64,000 nucleotides of DNA. Origin: CAVTLG01 sp963735495 (lineage in GTDB: Bacteria; Chloroflexota; Ktedonobacteria; Ktedonobacterales; Ktedonobacteraceae). The stretch is from positions 558,001 through 622,000 of the forward strand of contig CAVTLG010000002.1 in the NCBI GenBank assembly GCA_963735495.1. The letters run 5' to 3'. This document shows positions 48,935 through 57,831 of this stretch, piece by piece; within the stretch, counting starts at the first letter, position 1; each line of letters opens with the position of its first letter. Under the pieces are notes generated by a model. The model was not told where the DNA came from. It made no database searches and saw nothing but the letters and a program-made list of their open reading frames with translations. The translations under genes and the position numbers were made by a program.

Positions 48935-49639
48935 ATGAACGTATTGATACGCATTAAGCGTTATGACCCTGAGCGTGAGACCAAACCATATTGGGATGAG
49001 TTTCGTGTTGAGGCTGATCCTATTGACCGCCTGCTCGATGCCTTGAATACTATCAAGTGGACCATGGATGGCACGTTGACATACCGCCGTTCCTGTGCCC
49101 ATGGTGTATGCGGCTCCGATGCCATGCGCATTAATGGGCGCAACCGCCTGGCCTGCAAGGTGCTGATACGCGATGTGGGTAACAAAGTGACGATTGAGCC
49201 GATGTTGGGCTATCCCGTGATCAAAGATCTGGTGGTCGATATGGATAATTTCTTCGACAAGTACAAGTCGGTCAAGCCATACCTGATCAATTATGACAAT
49301 GCGCCGGGCACAGAACGCCTACAATCGCCGGAGCAGCGTGAAATTTTCGACGAGGGCACCAAATGTATCCTCTGCGGAGCCTGCACGGGTTCCTGCCCAT
49401 CGATCTGGGGCAACCCCGATTGGGTTGGTCCGGCATCAATTGTCAACGCGCACCGCTTTATCTTTGATAGCCGCGATCAGGGAGCAGCCGAGCGCTTGCA
49501 GGTCTTAAGTCGCAAAGAGGGCGTGTGGCGCTGCCGCACCATCTTTAACTGCGCAGACGCCTGCCCGCGCGGTATCCCGGTCACAGATCTGATTGAGCAG
49601 GTGAAGCGCACGATTGTCTATGGTGGCCCAGAAGAATAG
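48935..49639 (+). CDS. sdhB: Succinate dehydrogenase iron-sulfur subunit
   Basis: 234 residues. The [2Fe-2S] ligands lie in RRSCAHGVCGSDAMRING and RLAC, the [4Fe-4S] ligands in CILCGACTGSCP, and the [3Fe-4S] region in CRTIFNCADACPRGIPV. It passes electrons from the flavoprotein to the quinone site. Length is standard. It is the last gene of sdhCDAB, separated from sdhA by 150 bases that hold a palindrome. Confidence 0.96.
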   Translation: MNVLIRIKRYDPERETKPYWDEFRVEADPIDRLLDALNTIKWTMDGTLTYRRSCAHGVCGSDAMRINGRNRLACKVLIRDVGNKVTIEPMLGYPVIKDLVVDMDNFFDKYKSVKPYLINYDNAPGTERLQSPEQREIFDEGTKCILCGACTGSCPSIWGNPDWVGPASIVNAHRFIFDSRDQGAAERLQVLSRKEGVWRCRTIFNCADACPRGIPVTDLIEQVKRTIVYGGPEE

Positions 49640-49666
49640 TCGTACCCATAGGCACTCAGAAACGAG

Positions 49667-49697
49667 CATAAGGGTGGTCTCGATGGCTACCCTTATG
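49667..49697 (+). terminator. Hairpin after sdhB
   Basis: CATAAGGGT (49667-49675) pairs perfectly with ACCCTTATG (49689-49697) over a 13-base loop, 28 bases after the sdhB stop. No T-run follows, so this is a weak terminator candidate. Confidence 0.45.
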
Positions 49698-49951
49698 TGT
49701 AATCCAAACGTTATCTTCAGGATGGCGTCCAAATGGCACGCATAGAATTAATACATAGAATTAATACAGCATTCAGTTTTGATGCTATCTTCTCAGGCGA
49801 GAAAACAGGAAGGCACAGAAAACAGAGATCAAGGGGACAAAAGAAACCATGCTTCAACTTCAGTGCTCGTGGGAACAGTTACTTCAGACGTTTGGTATTG
49901 AACATCAGTGGTATTCTCGCACTGCTTGCGGCTATGAGTTCTGGCAAATCG
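49698..49951. other. Intergenic stretch
   Basis: No gene is supported. A tandem pair of CATAGAATTAATA lies at about 49739-49765. The stretch separates sdhB from the converging sugar-lactone oxidase gene. Confidence 0.35.
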
Positions 49952-51379
49952 TCAATTAATGGCTCTGCAATCTTCATCTTGACCTTGGACAGCACCGCTC
50001 ACCCTCTCCAAAGCAAAAATGCGTAAAATGAACTTATTAACAAAGGTTCCCTTTGGATCGAGTTCTTGCATTACCTCCAGAAAATCTTTATGTTGTGGGT
50101 AAGACTTTAAAATTTCGTTACTTGAGGCAAAGAACTTACGTGACCAGGAAACCCTCCCCTCAATATTTAAAAGGTCTTTCTCAATTTGTTTATAGAAAGT
50201 GATTTCGCTTGCGTCCGCAGTTTGAAACAATATATCGACATAACATGTATCCCGATGATGCGTCGGTGATAAAAAACCTAATCTATCGGCACCTACAGGC
50301 CTGAGAATAAAGGGTAAACATCTCGTATAAACCCCAGATTGATAGTAGTTTCGAGTAGTTTGGCATATTTTTTCTAAGGCTTCTTCTATTCTGCAGATAG
50401 GAATAGCATATTCCATGTTAAAAAATCGACTCTTATGATGAGATAGTTCTCCGTCTGACCAATTCGTCACAATTTGAGAACTATAAGAAAGTTTTAAAAG
50501 TTGTAGAAAAACCTTACTGTTAAAGGCTCTTTGAAGCAGCTTTGCTAGTAATCTCCAGCGTTTTGGCTTAAACATCCAGAGAACTACCTCAAATGCTAAT
50601 ACACTCTTTGAGGACTGCTTGGTGTAAGGCTGCAAACCTCGTTTAATTTTATCCTGGGTTTTAATGAAGGCCAAATCTTGCAAAGGAAAAAGCATGAATT
50701 GTACACCGTCATATGTCCGTGCTAGTGTTTCTATTTCTCCACGGATATCATTTAGAGAAGATGAATACCTCTGTACGATAATATCGTAGCTTTCCTCAAG
50801 TTGCAGGGTGATGGAATAAAAGATTCCTAGCGATCCAAAACTCGCTAATGCAGCTTCAAACCGCTGTAAATCCTTAGCATTCTTCGTATCATATGTAAGA
50901 TAAAGTAATTCACCATATCCAGTTACCAGTTTTATCTCTCGTACCAAAGATGAATAGGTACCATTGAATAGGTTAGTACCATGTGTTGCATTGGAGATCG
51001 CGCCGCCCAAAGTAATTTCATCGATATTTGGGATACTTGGTAATGCAACATTGTTTTCGTCAAAATATCGATAGAGGTCTTTTAACCTAATACCTGCTTG
51101 TACTTCGATTTTCTTAGAAATCGCATCATACGAGAGAACTTTATTTAAATATTTAAGATCGAGTTGAACACCTTCAGTAGCTGCACAGTCAGAGAAAGAA
51201 TGTCCGGCACCGATAACTTTTACTTTTTTATTATTCTCATCTACCCAACGTACATAGTCTTGCAACTCCTTCAAAGAAGTAGGAAACAACATTATTTCAG
51301 GGCTCCAGTTTTCATTACCAGCCCAATTTGTTTTTCTTTCAAGATAATCATTTGATCTAGATCCCATGGCTAATTCCAT
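49952..51379 (-). CDS. FAD-linked sugar-1,4-lactone oxidase (GULO/ALO family)
   Basis: 475 residues. The N-terminal FAD-binding (VAO-type) domain has VKVIGAGHSFSDCAATEG, LPSIPNIDEITLGGAISNAT and HGTN; the C-terminal ALO-type domain ends HKDFLEVMQELDPKGTFVNK. Members oxidise L-gulono- or D-arabinono-lactone or sugar alcohols. A strong AAGGAAGG precedes the ATG at 51379. The gene is visibly AT-richer than its neighbours, with many AAA, TTT and ATA codons, and has no partner genes, so recent horizontal acquisition is likely. Confidence 0.9.
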   Translation of the reverse strand: MELAMGSRSNDYLERKTNWAGNENWSPEIMLFPTSLKELQDYVRWVDENNKKVKVIGAGHSFSDCAATEGVQLDLKYLNKVLSYDAISKKIEVQAGIRLKDLYRYFDENNVALPSIPNIDEITLGGAISNATHGTNLFNGTYSSLVREIKLVTGYGELLYLTYDTKNAKDLQRFEAALASFGSLGIFYSITLQLEESYDIIVQRYSSSLNDIRGEIETLARTYDGVQFMLFPLQDLAFIKTQDKIKRGLQPYTKQSSKSVLAFEVVLWMFKPKRWRLLAKLLQRAFNSKVFLQLLKLSYSSQIVTNWSDGELSHHKSRFFNMEYAIPICRIEEALEKICQTTRNYYQSGVYTRCLPFILRPVGADRLGFLSPTHHRDTCYVDILFQTADASEITFYKQIEKDLLNIEGRVSWSRKFFASSNEILKSYPQHKDFLEVMQELDPKGTFVNKFILRIFALERVSGAVQGQDEDCRAIN

Positions 51380-51625
51380 TTATCCTTCCTTATAGATAGA
51401 CAGAGATAATTATGAGAGCTACCAGTGCTATAGCAGCAAATGTATCTCAGTCCTCTCGTTACTTACGTTGAGTCCTCCTGCTATATTATCTATGCTAACA
51501 GGAAGCTGCGAGCTTTCCTAGGGGGAGAAAGGGAACGTTTCCTTCCGCTCGGGGTGAAATCTTTCTGAATACTGCTGGAGCTTCCTTTTCTCTGCTTTCC
51601 TTGCTCGTCTGTTGTCCCTCTTTCC

Positions 51626-53053
51626 TCACCGCAAGATGGGCAATTCCCTGCGTTGCCAATCGGTTAGTTGTTGATACGCATGTGCCAGGCGCAAGACGGT
51701 TGCCTCCTCGAAAGGCTTCCCGGCTATCTGCAAACCGATAGGCAAGCCATCCGTCGTAAAACCACACGGAAACGAGATGGCGGGCAGTCCTGAGAGATTA
51801 AAAGGCATGGTCAGACGCAAGAGAGCCGTGGTGGCATTTTCAATCGTGCCATCAATTGCAATATCCTGTCCGGCCTGCTCCATAGCCACAGCGGGTATAG
51901 GGATGGTCGGCAGCACAAACGCGTCCACGCGCTGCATGATTGTACGCAGGCTGCTTGAGAATACACGCCGCTCATGTAATGCACGCAAATAATCAACCGC
52001 AAGCACCTGCTGCCCCTCGCGCAACCGCGTTTGTAGTAGTTCCCCATACAAATCGATCTTTTCAGGAAACCATCCTTGCTGCATATGTGCAAGTGATGCC
52101 TCTGGCTTCTGGATAGCACGGTACAGCTCCATCGTCGGACGCGGTAGCTCCACGTCAATGATTTCGACGCCTTCTTCCTCAAATACACGCAAGGCAGATC
52201 GCCAGGCAGCACGTACCTCCGGGTGCAACGGGTCAACAAAGGCATCCTGTGGCACACCTAGCTTGAGTCCTTGCAGAGAAAGTGGACCACGCCCTTCAGC
52301 GCCACCGATCAAAGTAGCAGTATAGCGGCTTGGTGCGGTGGGAGGACCGGGCACACTATTGGGGTCACGCGGATCATATTTGGCGATGGCGTCAAAAATG
52401 ATGGCACAGTCCTCGGCGCTACGACCCAGCGGCCCCACATGATCCAGCGACCAGCTGAGAGGAAGAACTCCGTAGCAACTGACACGTCCATAGGTTGGCT
52501 TGAGTCCGGTAATGCCGCAGCACGCAGAGGGAATACGGATAGAACCACCCGTATCAGTACCAATTGCTCCCAGGCACATACCAGCTGCCACCGCCGCCGC
52601 AGAGCCACCACTGGAACCGCCCGCCGTATGCGTATGCTTCCAGGGATTGCGTGTCGGTGGCGAGTAGGGACCATAGGCGAATTCAAAGGTGTTTGTTTTG
52701 CCTAGGATAATCGCTCCGCTCTTGCGCAACTGCTCAACGACCATGGCGTCTTCTGGCGATACATAATCAGCCAGCACGCGCGAACTCGCCGTCGTGCGCA
52801 CATCTTTGACGGCGATGAGATCCTTAATCGCGATAGGGATACCATGCAACTGACTACGATAGAGTCCGGTACGCATTTCACGTTCGGCCTGCTCAGCGTC
52901 AACGAGCGCCTGCTCACGCAACACAGAAATAAAGGCCTGGATCTCACCATCTACCTCGTCAATGCGCTCAAATAGCTCCAGGACCAATTCAGTCGGAGTA
53001 ATAATACCTGAGTGGATCTCCTCAGCGGCTTCGCGGATGGAAGTGTAAGGCAT
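51626..53053 (-). CDS. Amidase-signature family amidohydrolase (GatA-like)
   Basis: 475 residues. The Ser-cisSer-Lys triad is visible as Lys77 (IPIAIKDLIAVKD), Ser147 (TAGGSSGGSAAAVA) and Ser171 (GTDTGGSIRIP), with the 24-residue spacing between the serines seen in GatA. gatB and gatC are absent next to it, so it may be a stand-alone amidase rather than part of the tRNA amidotransferase. The substrate is unknown. Confidence 0.92.
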   Translation of the reverse strand: MPYTSIREAAEEIHSGIITPTELVLELFERIDEVDGEIQAFISVLREQALVDAEQAEREMRTGLYRSQLHGIPIAIKDLIAVKDVRTTASSRVLADYVSPEDAMVVEQLRKSGAIILGKTNTFEFAYGPYSPPTRNPWKHTHTAGGSSGGSAAAVAAGMCLGAIGTDTGGSIRIPSACCGITGLKPTYGRVSCYGVLPLSWSLDHVGPLGRSAEDCAIIFDAIAKYDPRDPNSVPGPPTAPSRYTATLIGGAEGRGPLSLQGLKLGVPQDAFVDPLHPEVRAAWRSALRVFEEEGVEIIDVELPRPTMELYRAIQKPEASLAHMQQGWFPEKIDLYGELLQTRLREGQQVLAVDYLRALHERRVFSSSLRTIMQRVDAFVLPTIPIPAVAMEQAGQDIAIDGTIENATTALLRLTMPFNLSGLPAISFPCGFTTDGLPIGLQIAGKPFEEATVLRLAHAYQQLTDWQRRELPILR

Positions 53054-53116
53054 AGTTGTCTACTCTCTTCTCACATTGCTCTCGATTTCAGACGACCTAT
53101 CCGACGCAGTACGCTC

Positions 53117-53141
53117 TAAAAAAGCAGTGGCGAACGCCGCT
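53117..53141 (-). terminator. Intrinsic terminator after the pentapeptide gene
   Basis: On the minus strand AGCGGCGTTCGCCACT forms a GC-rich hairpin followed by TTTTTT (53118-53123). It would end transcription from the pentapeptide gene upstream on the same strand. Confidence 0.55.
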
Positions 53142-53241
53142 CACTCGCGGCTAGTGAACCCGCCACCGTTGAGCTTTGCAAGCTCCCACGTTCTGGCGCA
53201 AGCTGGGTAGTCTGTCAGGCTGGTTCACTCACGCCACTGAA
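53126..53241 (-). ncRNA. Possible solo omega-RNA/IS605-type right-end relic
   Basis: On the minus strand the stretch reads CAGTGGCGTGAGTGAACC, then ...CGTGGGAGCTTGC, AAGCTCAACGGTGGCGGG and TTCACTAGCC. The string GTGGGAGC-(stem)-GCTC...GGTGGCGGGTTCAC recalls the 3' end of TnpB guide RNAs, which often end in TTCAC. CAGTGGCG and CGCCACTG at the two sides can pair. No tnpB lies directly upstream; the nearest one is at 54183-55214. The call rests on recalled patterns only. Confidence 0.3.
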
Positions 53242-53325
53242 CGGCATGCCAGCAGATTACGAAAGGCGTCATGCACTCATTGTATCAGGTCGAGTACCCA
53301 CCCCGTAAAGGAGTAGCAGACACGA

Positions 53326-54060
53326 CTAAGCATGCACCGACCCATCGGGCATGGTTGCCCCTTTAAGAGAACTGGCTTTCGCGAGCTGGCCATTGCCAAT
53401 ACCGGTAGCATCGCGCAAATTTGCTCCCGTCAGATTGGCACCCGTCACATTGACATTTTGCATATTTGTCCCACGCAGATCTGCTCCCGCCAGGTTGGCA
53501 TGCGCAAAACTGGTAAACACAAGCGTCGCGTAGCTTAAATTAGCACCCCTCAGATCTGCTCCCGCCAGATTTGCCCCTACAAGATAGGTGTCGCGCAAAT
53601 CGATGTTGCTCAGGTGAGCATTTTGTAAAGGAGCGTCGGCCAGGCTGATAATATGATAGTCATTATCGATAAGTTTTGTTTCATACAGGAAACGCAGCAG
53701 GATAGCCTTGCGATCAGGATCGAGCGCGCGCAACGCTTCTAATGTCTGTGCCTGTGCGACAGTTCTTACTATATCTGTTGGCTGCGACTGCAAGAGTTTA
53801 TCGTGGATAAGCATATCCGAAATAGTATTCATGTAATTCACTAATATAGTCTCACGCTGCTGGTCGCCAGCCAGCGAACTGGCAGTCTGACTCTGCTCCT
53901 GACCTAACGTGAGTGTCCGTTGATCCTGTTGCATGTTGAACCAGAGTAGCGCTCCAATCATGATTATAACCAGCAAAGGAAACTGCAATACTTTCCAGTA
54001 CATCTGAAAATCTGGTCGTCCAGGTGCTACGATTTGTGCAGGCGTGGGAGCCTCCGTCAC
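53326..54060 (-). CDS. Membrane-anchored pentapeptide-repeat protein
   Basis: 244 residues. A single membrane segment (FPLLVIIMIGALLWF) lies at about 27-41. A helical region follows to residue ~140. The C-terminal part is a run of A(D/N)LXX pentapeptides (LSNIDLRDTYLVGANLAGAD and onward), which would form a short right-handed quadrilateral beta-helix. The function of such proteins is usually unknown. A terminator-like hairpin lies downstream. Confidence 0.88.
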   Translation of the reverse strand: MTEAPTPAQIVAPGRPDFQMYWKVLQFPLLVIIMIGALLWFNMQQDQRTLTLGQEQSQTASSLAGDQQRETILVNYMNTISDMLIHDKLLQSQPTDIVRTVAQAQTLEALRALDPDRKAILLRFLYETKLIDNDYHIISLADAPLQNAHLSNIDLRDTYLVGANLAGADLRGANLSYATLVFTSFAHANLAGADLRGTNMQNVNVTGANLTGANLRDATGIGNGQLAKASSLKGATMPDGSVHA

Positions 54061-54182
54061 GGTACGTATCCTTTCTCCTCAAAATAATGCTTCGAGACAG
54101 GCCAGTCTTTCCCGGCTATCGTTTTCATGTTCCATTTGTATGTATAGTTCCCGATCAAGAGACACGTATGCCCATTGGTCAT

Positions 54183-55214
54183 TTACACCGCAAGCGATGA
54201 TGGGTGAACTACACGACACCCACTATCCCCTTGCCCGAAAGCGTCGGGGACTACTTTTCGCAGGATATTGTACGATCCATTCACGTCGGCATTGAGGCGT
54301 TTGCCTGATGCAGCACGAAACAGTCCACGCTTCACCCGTTTGCCCACGTACTGCTCATGCTTGCCAATGGACTCATCGTCCAGAAAACTACATTTGCTGG
54401 TGTAACTCTCTTCTGTCAGGATCACGTATATGCCAACCAATTGGCACTTGTAGGTGAGCAGATCGATGAAACGAGCATGAGGGATCTGCACAAAGTTCTG
54501 ATTGGTCCTCTTGCCCATATTCGCCTCTTGCTTCCAGTTGTCATTCTTTCCGATGACCAGCGTCCCTATGTGCTCCTGGATGAGCAGGTCAACAATGCGA
54601 CGGGATGCGGTATGCAGATAGGAGGTGATACGACGGTTGCGTTTCGCCGTAAGACGGTCAATGGCACGAGAGGTGAACTGTTTCTGAGGCAAGAGCGATT
54701 GCCGTCGTGCACGCTCCTTGTTATAGAACTGATTGACACTCTTGAGCGGACGCCCGTTAACAATTCTCGGAAGAAACCCGATCTTGTTTGAGGTTAGCGT
54801 TGCCAGATTGTTTAATCCAATGTCTATGGAAGCGTACCAGGATGGGTCTATTGGCGCTGGTTGTATCTCTTGCTCATAGATAACTTCCACCACGTAGCAA
54901 TCGATACGTGGTACAATGCGCACCTGATCGACGTTTGTCTGTTTGGTTGGTATCTTGATAGGTAAGCCTGATGGAGCAATGATTCCACGTTCAAGAGCAG
55001 GCTTACTGATTGCCTGAAGAGTGTAGACGAGAACATTGCGTCCATTGGCTTTGTGTTTGTACTTCGGAAGTTTGGGACGCCCTAAGAACTGAGAAGGGTC
55101 TTTCTCGTAGGCTTTTGTTGCCTCAAAGAAGGCTTTCCAGTTCTTATCGAGCAACTTGAGCACTTGTTGAGACACCTTCGCTGGTAAGGCCTTATATGCT
55201 TCATGGGACTTCAT
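54183..55214 (-). CDS. tnpB: TnpB-type RNA-guided nuclease, N-terminally shortened
   Basis: 343 residues. RuvC residues are present: Asp131 (YASIDIGLNNLATL), Glu268/Glu269 (LTEESYTSKCSF) and Asp310 (ADVNGSYNI). The zinc-ribbon region keeps only one clear Cys (SKCSFLDDE), so the usual CxxC pairs are lacking. The usual N-terminal stretch of TnpB is missing: the frame begins at HEAYKALPAKVSQQVLKLLD, which is normally ~60 residues in. The ending GCRVVHPSSLAV suits IS607-type TnpB. In intact elements the guide RNA overlaps the 3' end of tnpB, so the stretch around 54.1-54.25 kb is where it would be. Confidence 0.85.
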   Translation of the reverse strand: MKSHEAYKALPAKVSQQVLKLLDKNWKAFFEATKAYEKDPSQFLGRPKLPKYKHKANGRNVLVYTLQAISKPALERGIIAPSGLPIKIPTKQTNVDQVRIVPRIDCYVVEVIYEQEIQPAPIDPSWYASIDIGLNNLATLTSNKIGFLPRIVNGRPLKSVNQFYNKERARRQSLLPQKQFTSRAIDRLTAKRNRRITSYLHTASRRIVDLLIQEHIGTLVIGKNDNWKQEANMGKRTNQNFVQIPHARFIDLLTYKCQLVGIYVILTEESYTSKCSFLDDESIGKHEQYVGKRVKRGLFRAASGKRLNADVNGSYNILRKVVPDAFGQGDSGCRVVHPSSLAV

Positions 55215-55540
55215 GCGATGATACGACTCTTCATAGCGTAACCAGACCTGCCCGAAGAACCAACTTCATTGACCACCTTCGCAACGTGGTAGCCTCTTGC
55301 CATGCAGTAGGCAACTACCCTCTCAGCTTGACTATCCAGATTTGGTTTGTTCTCAGCAGACGAGACGCGGGCATAGACTGCCACCTTCTCAGCAGATGAA
55401 GAAGGAGATGGCTCCTCATCCTCGAATATGAGGATAGTCCCTGTATCCATCTGTTTGCCCTGTATTTTCCCTGCTTTGTACCAACGCCAGGCAGTCTTGT
55501 AACTAATGCCCATCTTGTGAGCGTAGTCGATTAACTTCAT
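55211..55540 (-). CDS. tnpA: IS607-type serine recombinase TnpA, C-terminally truncated
   Basis: 109 residues. A MerR-like HTH at the N-terminus (YAHKMGISYKTAWRWYKAGK) and the start of a serine recombinase domain (VAVYARVSSAENKPNLDSQ, with the catalytic Ser) are visible. Full-length relatives have about 200 residues; here the frame ends at NEVGSSGRSGYAMKS, running into the tnpB start. The catalytic domain is cut, so the protein should be inactive. Confidence 0.82.
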   Translation of the reverse strand: MKLIDYAHKMGISYKTAWRWYKAGKIQGKQMDTGTILIFEDEEPSPSSSAEKVAVYARVSSAENKPNLDSQAERVVAYCMARGYHVAKVVNEVGSSGRSGYAMKSRIIA

Positions 55541-55729
55541 CGAGAGAGTATAGCATACCTGTCTATCAGTGTCAGTAGGTGTCTATGCTTTACACGAACG
55601 GTTCTCATACCAGTGTAGAAGCAAAATAGCAAATATGTCACTGTCCTCGATCAATAACATCGCCATATATAGCAATCTACTGTGGTAAAATGAAAGTGCC
55701 ATCACAAAAATAACGTACTGGAGTACACA

Positions 55730-55906
55730 ATGACAATAGATGTGCATGCAATTTCTGCTTCACATGTAGCAACACTCTATTTGTTACGCGATCACGATAT
55801 CCTCCACGTTGGTTGGACTGGCCTTGATGGACCATCTGGCAATGCCGCGCTTCCCCTCACTAAAAGCATACTGGGGGTAAAGATACCACCGCATGGCATG
55901 CACTAA
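55730..55906 (+). CDS. Small ORF, possible GIY-YIG fragment
   Basis: 58 residues from an ATG at 55730 with CTGGAG upstream. VATLYLLRDHDILHVGWTG resembles the opening strand pair of GIY-YIG domains (xYxLRD...xYVGxT), but the catalytic Arg and Glu region is absent. It may be a truncated gene beside the IS607 relic, or unrelated. Confidence 0.4.
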   Translation: MTIDVHAISASHVATLYLLRDHDILHVGWTGLDGPSGNAALPLTKSILGVKIPPHGMH

Positions 55907-55980
55907 AAAAGAATACTATGCAGTCAGATAGAAATATATAGATGCAGATGATCTCAGCTTAGCATCATAAGGAGGAACGT

Positions 55981-56655
55981 ATGTGCGGTCGTTTTACACT
56001 CATATACGATATAGACACAGTGGCCAGAGTTATTATGAGTCCTGGAAGCATTGCAGTTCAGCCAGCACTTCAAACACAGCCGCGCTACAACATTGCTCCT
56101 ACGCAGGACGTGCTTACCGTGATGCAAAACGGCGCTTTACATCTGGAGATGGTGCGCTGGGGATTAGTTCCCTCATGGGCGAAAGAGGAGAACATAGGCG
56201 CAAAAATGATCAATGCGCGTGCTGAAACGCTGGCGGAGAAGCCTAGTTTTAAGCGGCTCCTGAACGCCAGACGTTGCCTTGTCGTCGCGGATGGCTTTTA
56301 CGAGTGGACACATGAACCAAATGCACCGAAGACACCCATGTATATCACGCTGAAAGAGCATGAGCCATTTGCTTTTGCTGGCCTCTGGGATACCTGGAAG
56401 AGTCCTACAGGTCAACACATACGCACCTGCACCATTATTACGACGGAGCCAAATGAGCTCATGCAGCCTATTCATAATCGCATGCCTGCTATTTTGTCGC
56501 GAGAAGCGCGTGAGGCATGGCTCGATCCAACGGTACACGATAGTCAGGTACTTTTACCCTTGCTCAGGGCGTATCCATCTGCTCAGATGCTAGCACGGCC
56601 AGTTTCACGACGCGTCAATGATCCCCGGCACGATAGCGCAGAACTGATCGCGTAG
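55981..56655 (+). CDS. SRAP-domain protein (YedK/HMCES family)
   Basis: 224 residues. Cys2 follows the initiator Met (MCGRFTL) and, once Met is removed, forms the thiazolidine link to abasic sites in single-stranded DNA. Other conserved parts are PRYNIAPTQ, INARAETL, ADGFYEW (active-site Glu) and IHNRMPAIL (active-site His). The role is protection of abasic sites. GGAGGAACGT precedes the ATG. Confidence 0.96.
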   Translation: MCGRFTLIYDIDTVARVIMSPGSIAVQPALQTQPRYNIAPTQDVLTVMQNGALHLEMVRWGLVPSWAKEENIGAKMINARAETLAEKPSFKRLLNARRCLVVADGFYEWTHEPNAPKTPMYITLKEHEPFAFAGLWDTWKSPTGQHIRTCTIITTEPNELMQPIHNRMPAILSREAREAWLDPTVHDSQVLLPLLRAYPSAQMLARPVSRRVNDPRHDSAELIA

Positions 56656-56794
56656 CCAGGTCCTGTCCTGGACGCTTAGTGGGCATCGCCAGCTCGGCCC
56701 GCGTTCCCGCGCACAAGCAATTGGTTGTATAATGACGGCTGTAACTTATAGATGATATTGCATCCAATCTTGTTCAGTAAGGAGTAAGTACCTC

Positions 56795-57415
56795 ATGGCA
56801 ATTGCCCCTGGCACAACACTTATCGATCATCTTGTTCCAGCTCGTTCATCTCGTAGCAGCAATTTGCTTAAAGATGCGTTGCTTGTGATCGGTTCCAGTG
56901 GACTTATGGCATTATCGGCGCATGTGAGCATTCCGCTATCATTTACGCCTGTCCCGATTACCCTCCAGACCCTGGTGGTCTTGCTGGTAGCAGCCTCCCT
57001 TGGCAGTCGGCGCGGCGCGCTGGCAATGTTACTCTATCTCGCCGAAGGTGCCGCCGGGCTACCAGTATTCGCCTACGGTGGTGGCATCGCTTATTTGCTC
57101 ATCTCACCAACTGCCGGCTATCTGTGGTCTTACCCCGTTGCGGCATTTGTGGTAGGTTTCTTGTGCGAGCGCGGACTGGATCGTAGCTTTCTCACTTCGA
57201 CGCTCGCCATGCTGCCAGGCTCACTGATCATCTATGCCATAGGTGTTCCCTGGCTGGCAGTTATCACCCACAGTAGTCTCTCTACCGCTCTGACACTGGG
57301 TATGCTGCCCTTCATTCCAGGTGACCTGATCAAACTGGTCATCGCCGCTGCTTTGCTACCCGGCACATGGACCATTGTACGATCAGTTAAATCTAACGAG
57401 ACAAAGCAGAGCTAG
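56795..57415 (+). CDS. bioY: BioY biotin transporter substrate-binding subunit
   Basis: 206 residues with about six membrane helices. The family core is IPLSFTPVPITLQTLVVLL, followed by SRRGALAMLLYLAEGAAGLP, VFAYGGGIAYLL, SPTAGYLWSYP and the C-terminal FIPGDLIKLVIAAAL. BioY binds biotin in the membrane and works alone or with ECF energising subunits. No ecfA/T genes are nearby. A GTAAGGAG lies before the ATG. Confidence 0.95.
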   Translation: MAIAPGTTLIDHLVPARSSRSSNLLKDALLVIGSSGLMALSAHVSIPLSFTPVPITLQTLVVLLVAASLGSRRGALAMLLYLAEGAAGLPVFAYGGGIAYLLISPTAGYLWSYPVAAFVVGFLCERGLDRSFLTSTLAMLPGSLIIYAIGVPWLAVITHSSLSTALTLGMLPFIPGDLIKLVIAAALLPGTWTIVRSVKSNETKQS

Positions 57416-57455
57416 CAGCCATCGCGATCAATATATGCAGAAGTAGTGTCTGGAA

Positions 57456-57703
57456 CGTAACTATTCAGGTTGAGAACGACAACCGCGTCCTTATTCCGAT
57501 TGGCAACGAAGCTAGCGCTTCTACTGCTACGCAGTCAGCCCATCGGATCAGCAAGGGATTGTCGCTACGCGGGGTGGAGGCCGCAGCATACACGTTCGCG
57601 TAGTGGCGGGGATTATCGCTACGCGGGGTGGAGGCCGCAGCATGCACGTTCGTTCGCGTCGCGGCTCGCCCCCGCCGCTGTCCAGCCAACCTGAATAGTT
57701 ACG
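57456..57703. mobile_element. MITE, 248 bp, with 17-bp TIRs and 7-bp target duplication
   Basis: CGTAACTATTCAGGTTG (57456-57472) and its exact inverse CAACCTGAATAGTTACG (57687-57703) bound the element. TCTGGAA flanks both sides (57449-57455 and 57704-57710). The inside holds two near-identical units (GCTACGCGGGGTGGAGGCCG at ~57564 and ~57618). No open frame could encode a transposase, so it would need one in trans. Confidence 0.88.
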
Positions 57704-57831
57704 TCTGGAACACGCACACTTTTTACTAATATTGAGCTGAAGCCAGATAATCCCTGACGCAGAAGCATGAGTTAGTAAGCATAAAACTTCAGTCGTCCAG
57801 TTCTATACCGCAACAACTGGTTTCCTGCATC

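Larger units (their letters stand above)
54183..55540 (-). mobile_element. Decayed IS607-family element
   Basis: A serine-recombinase tnpA fragment (55211-55540) overlaps a tnpB (54183-55214) by four bases. The C-terminal half of TnpA and the N-terminal part of TnpB are both missing, as if one deletion removed the middle of the element and joined the remaining pieces. Element ends were not identified; IS607 elements lack terminal inverted repeats. Confidence 0.8.

Noticed and set aside
53054..53325. Possible tRNA, because of the GGTTCAC strings
   Set aside because: No acceptor stem with a cloverleaf could be drawn, and the two copies face each other as an inverted pair.
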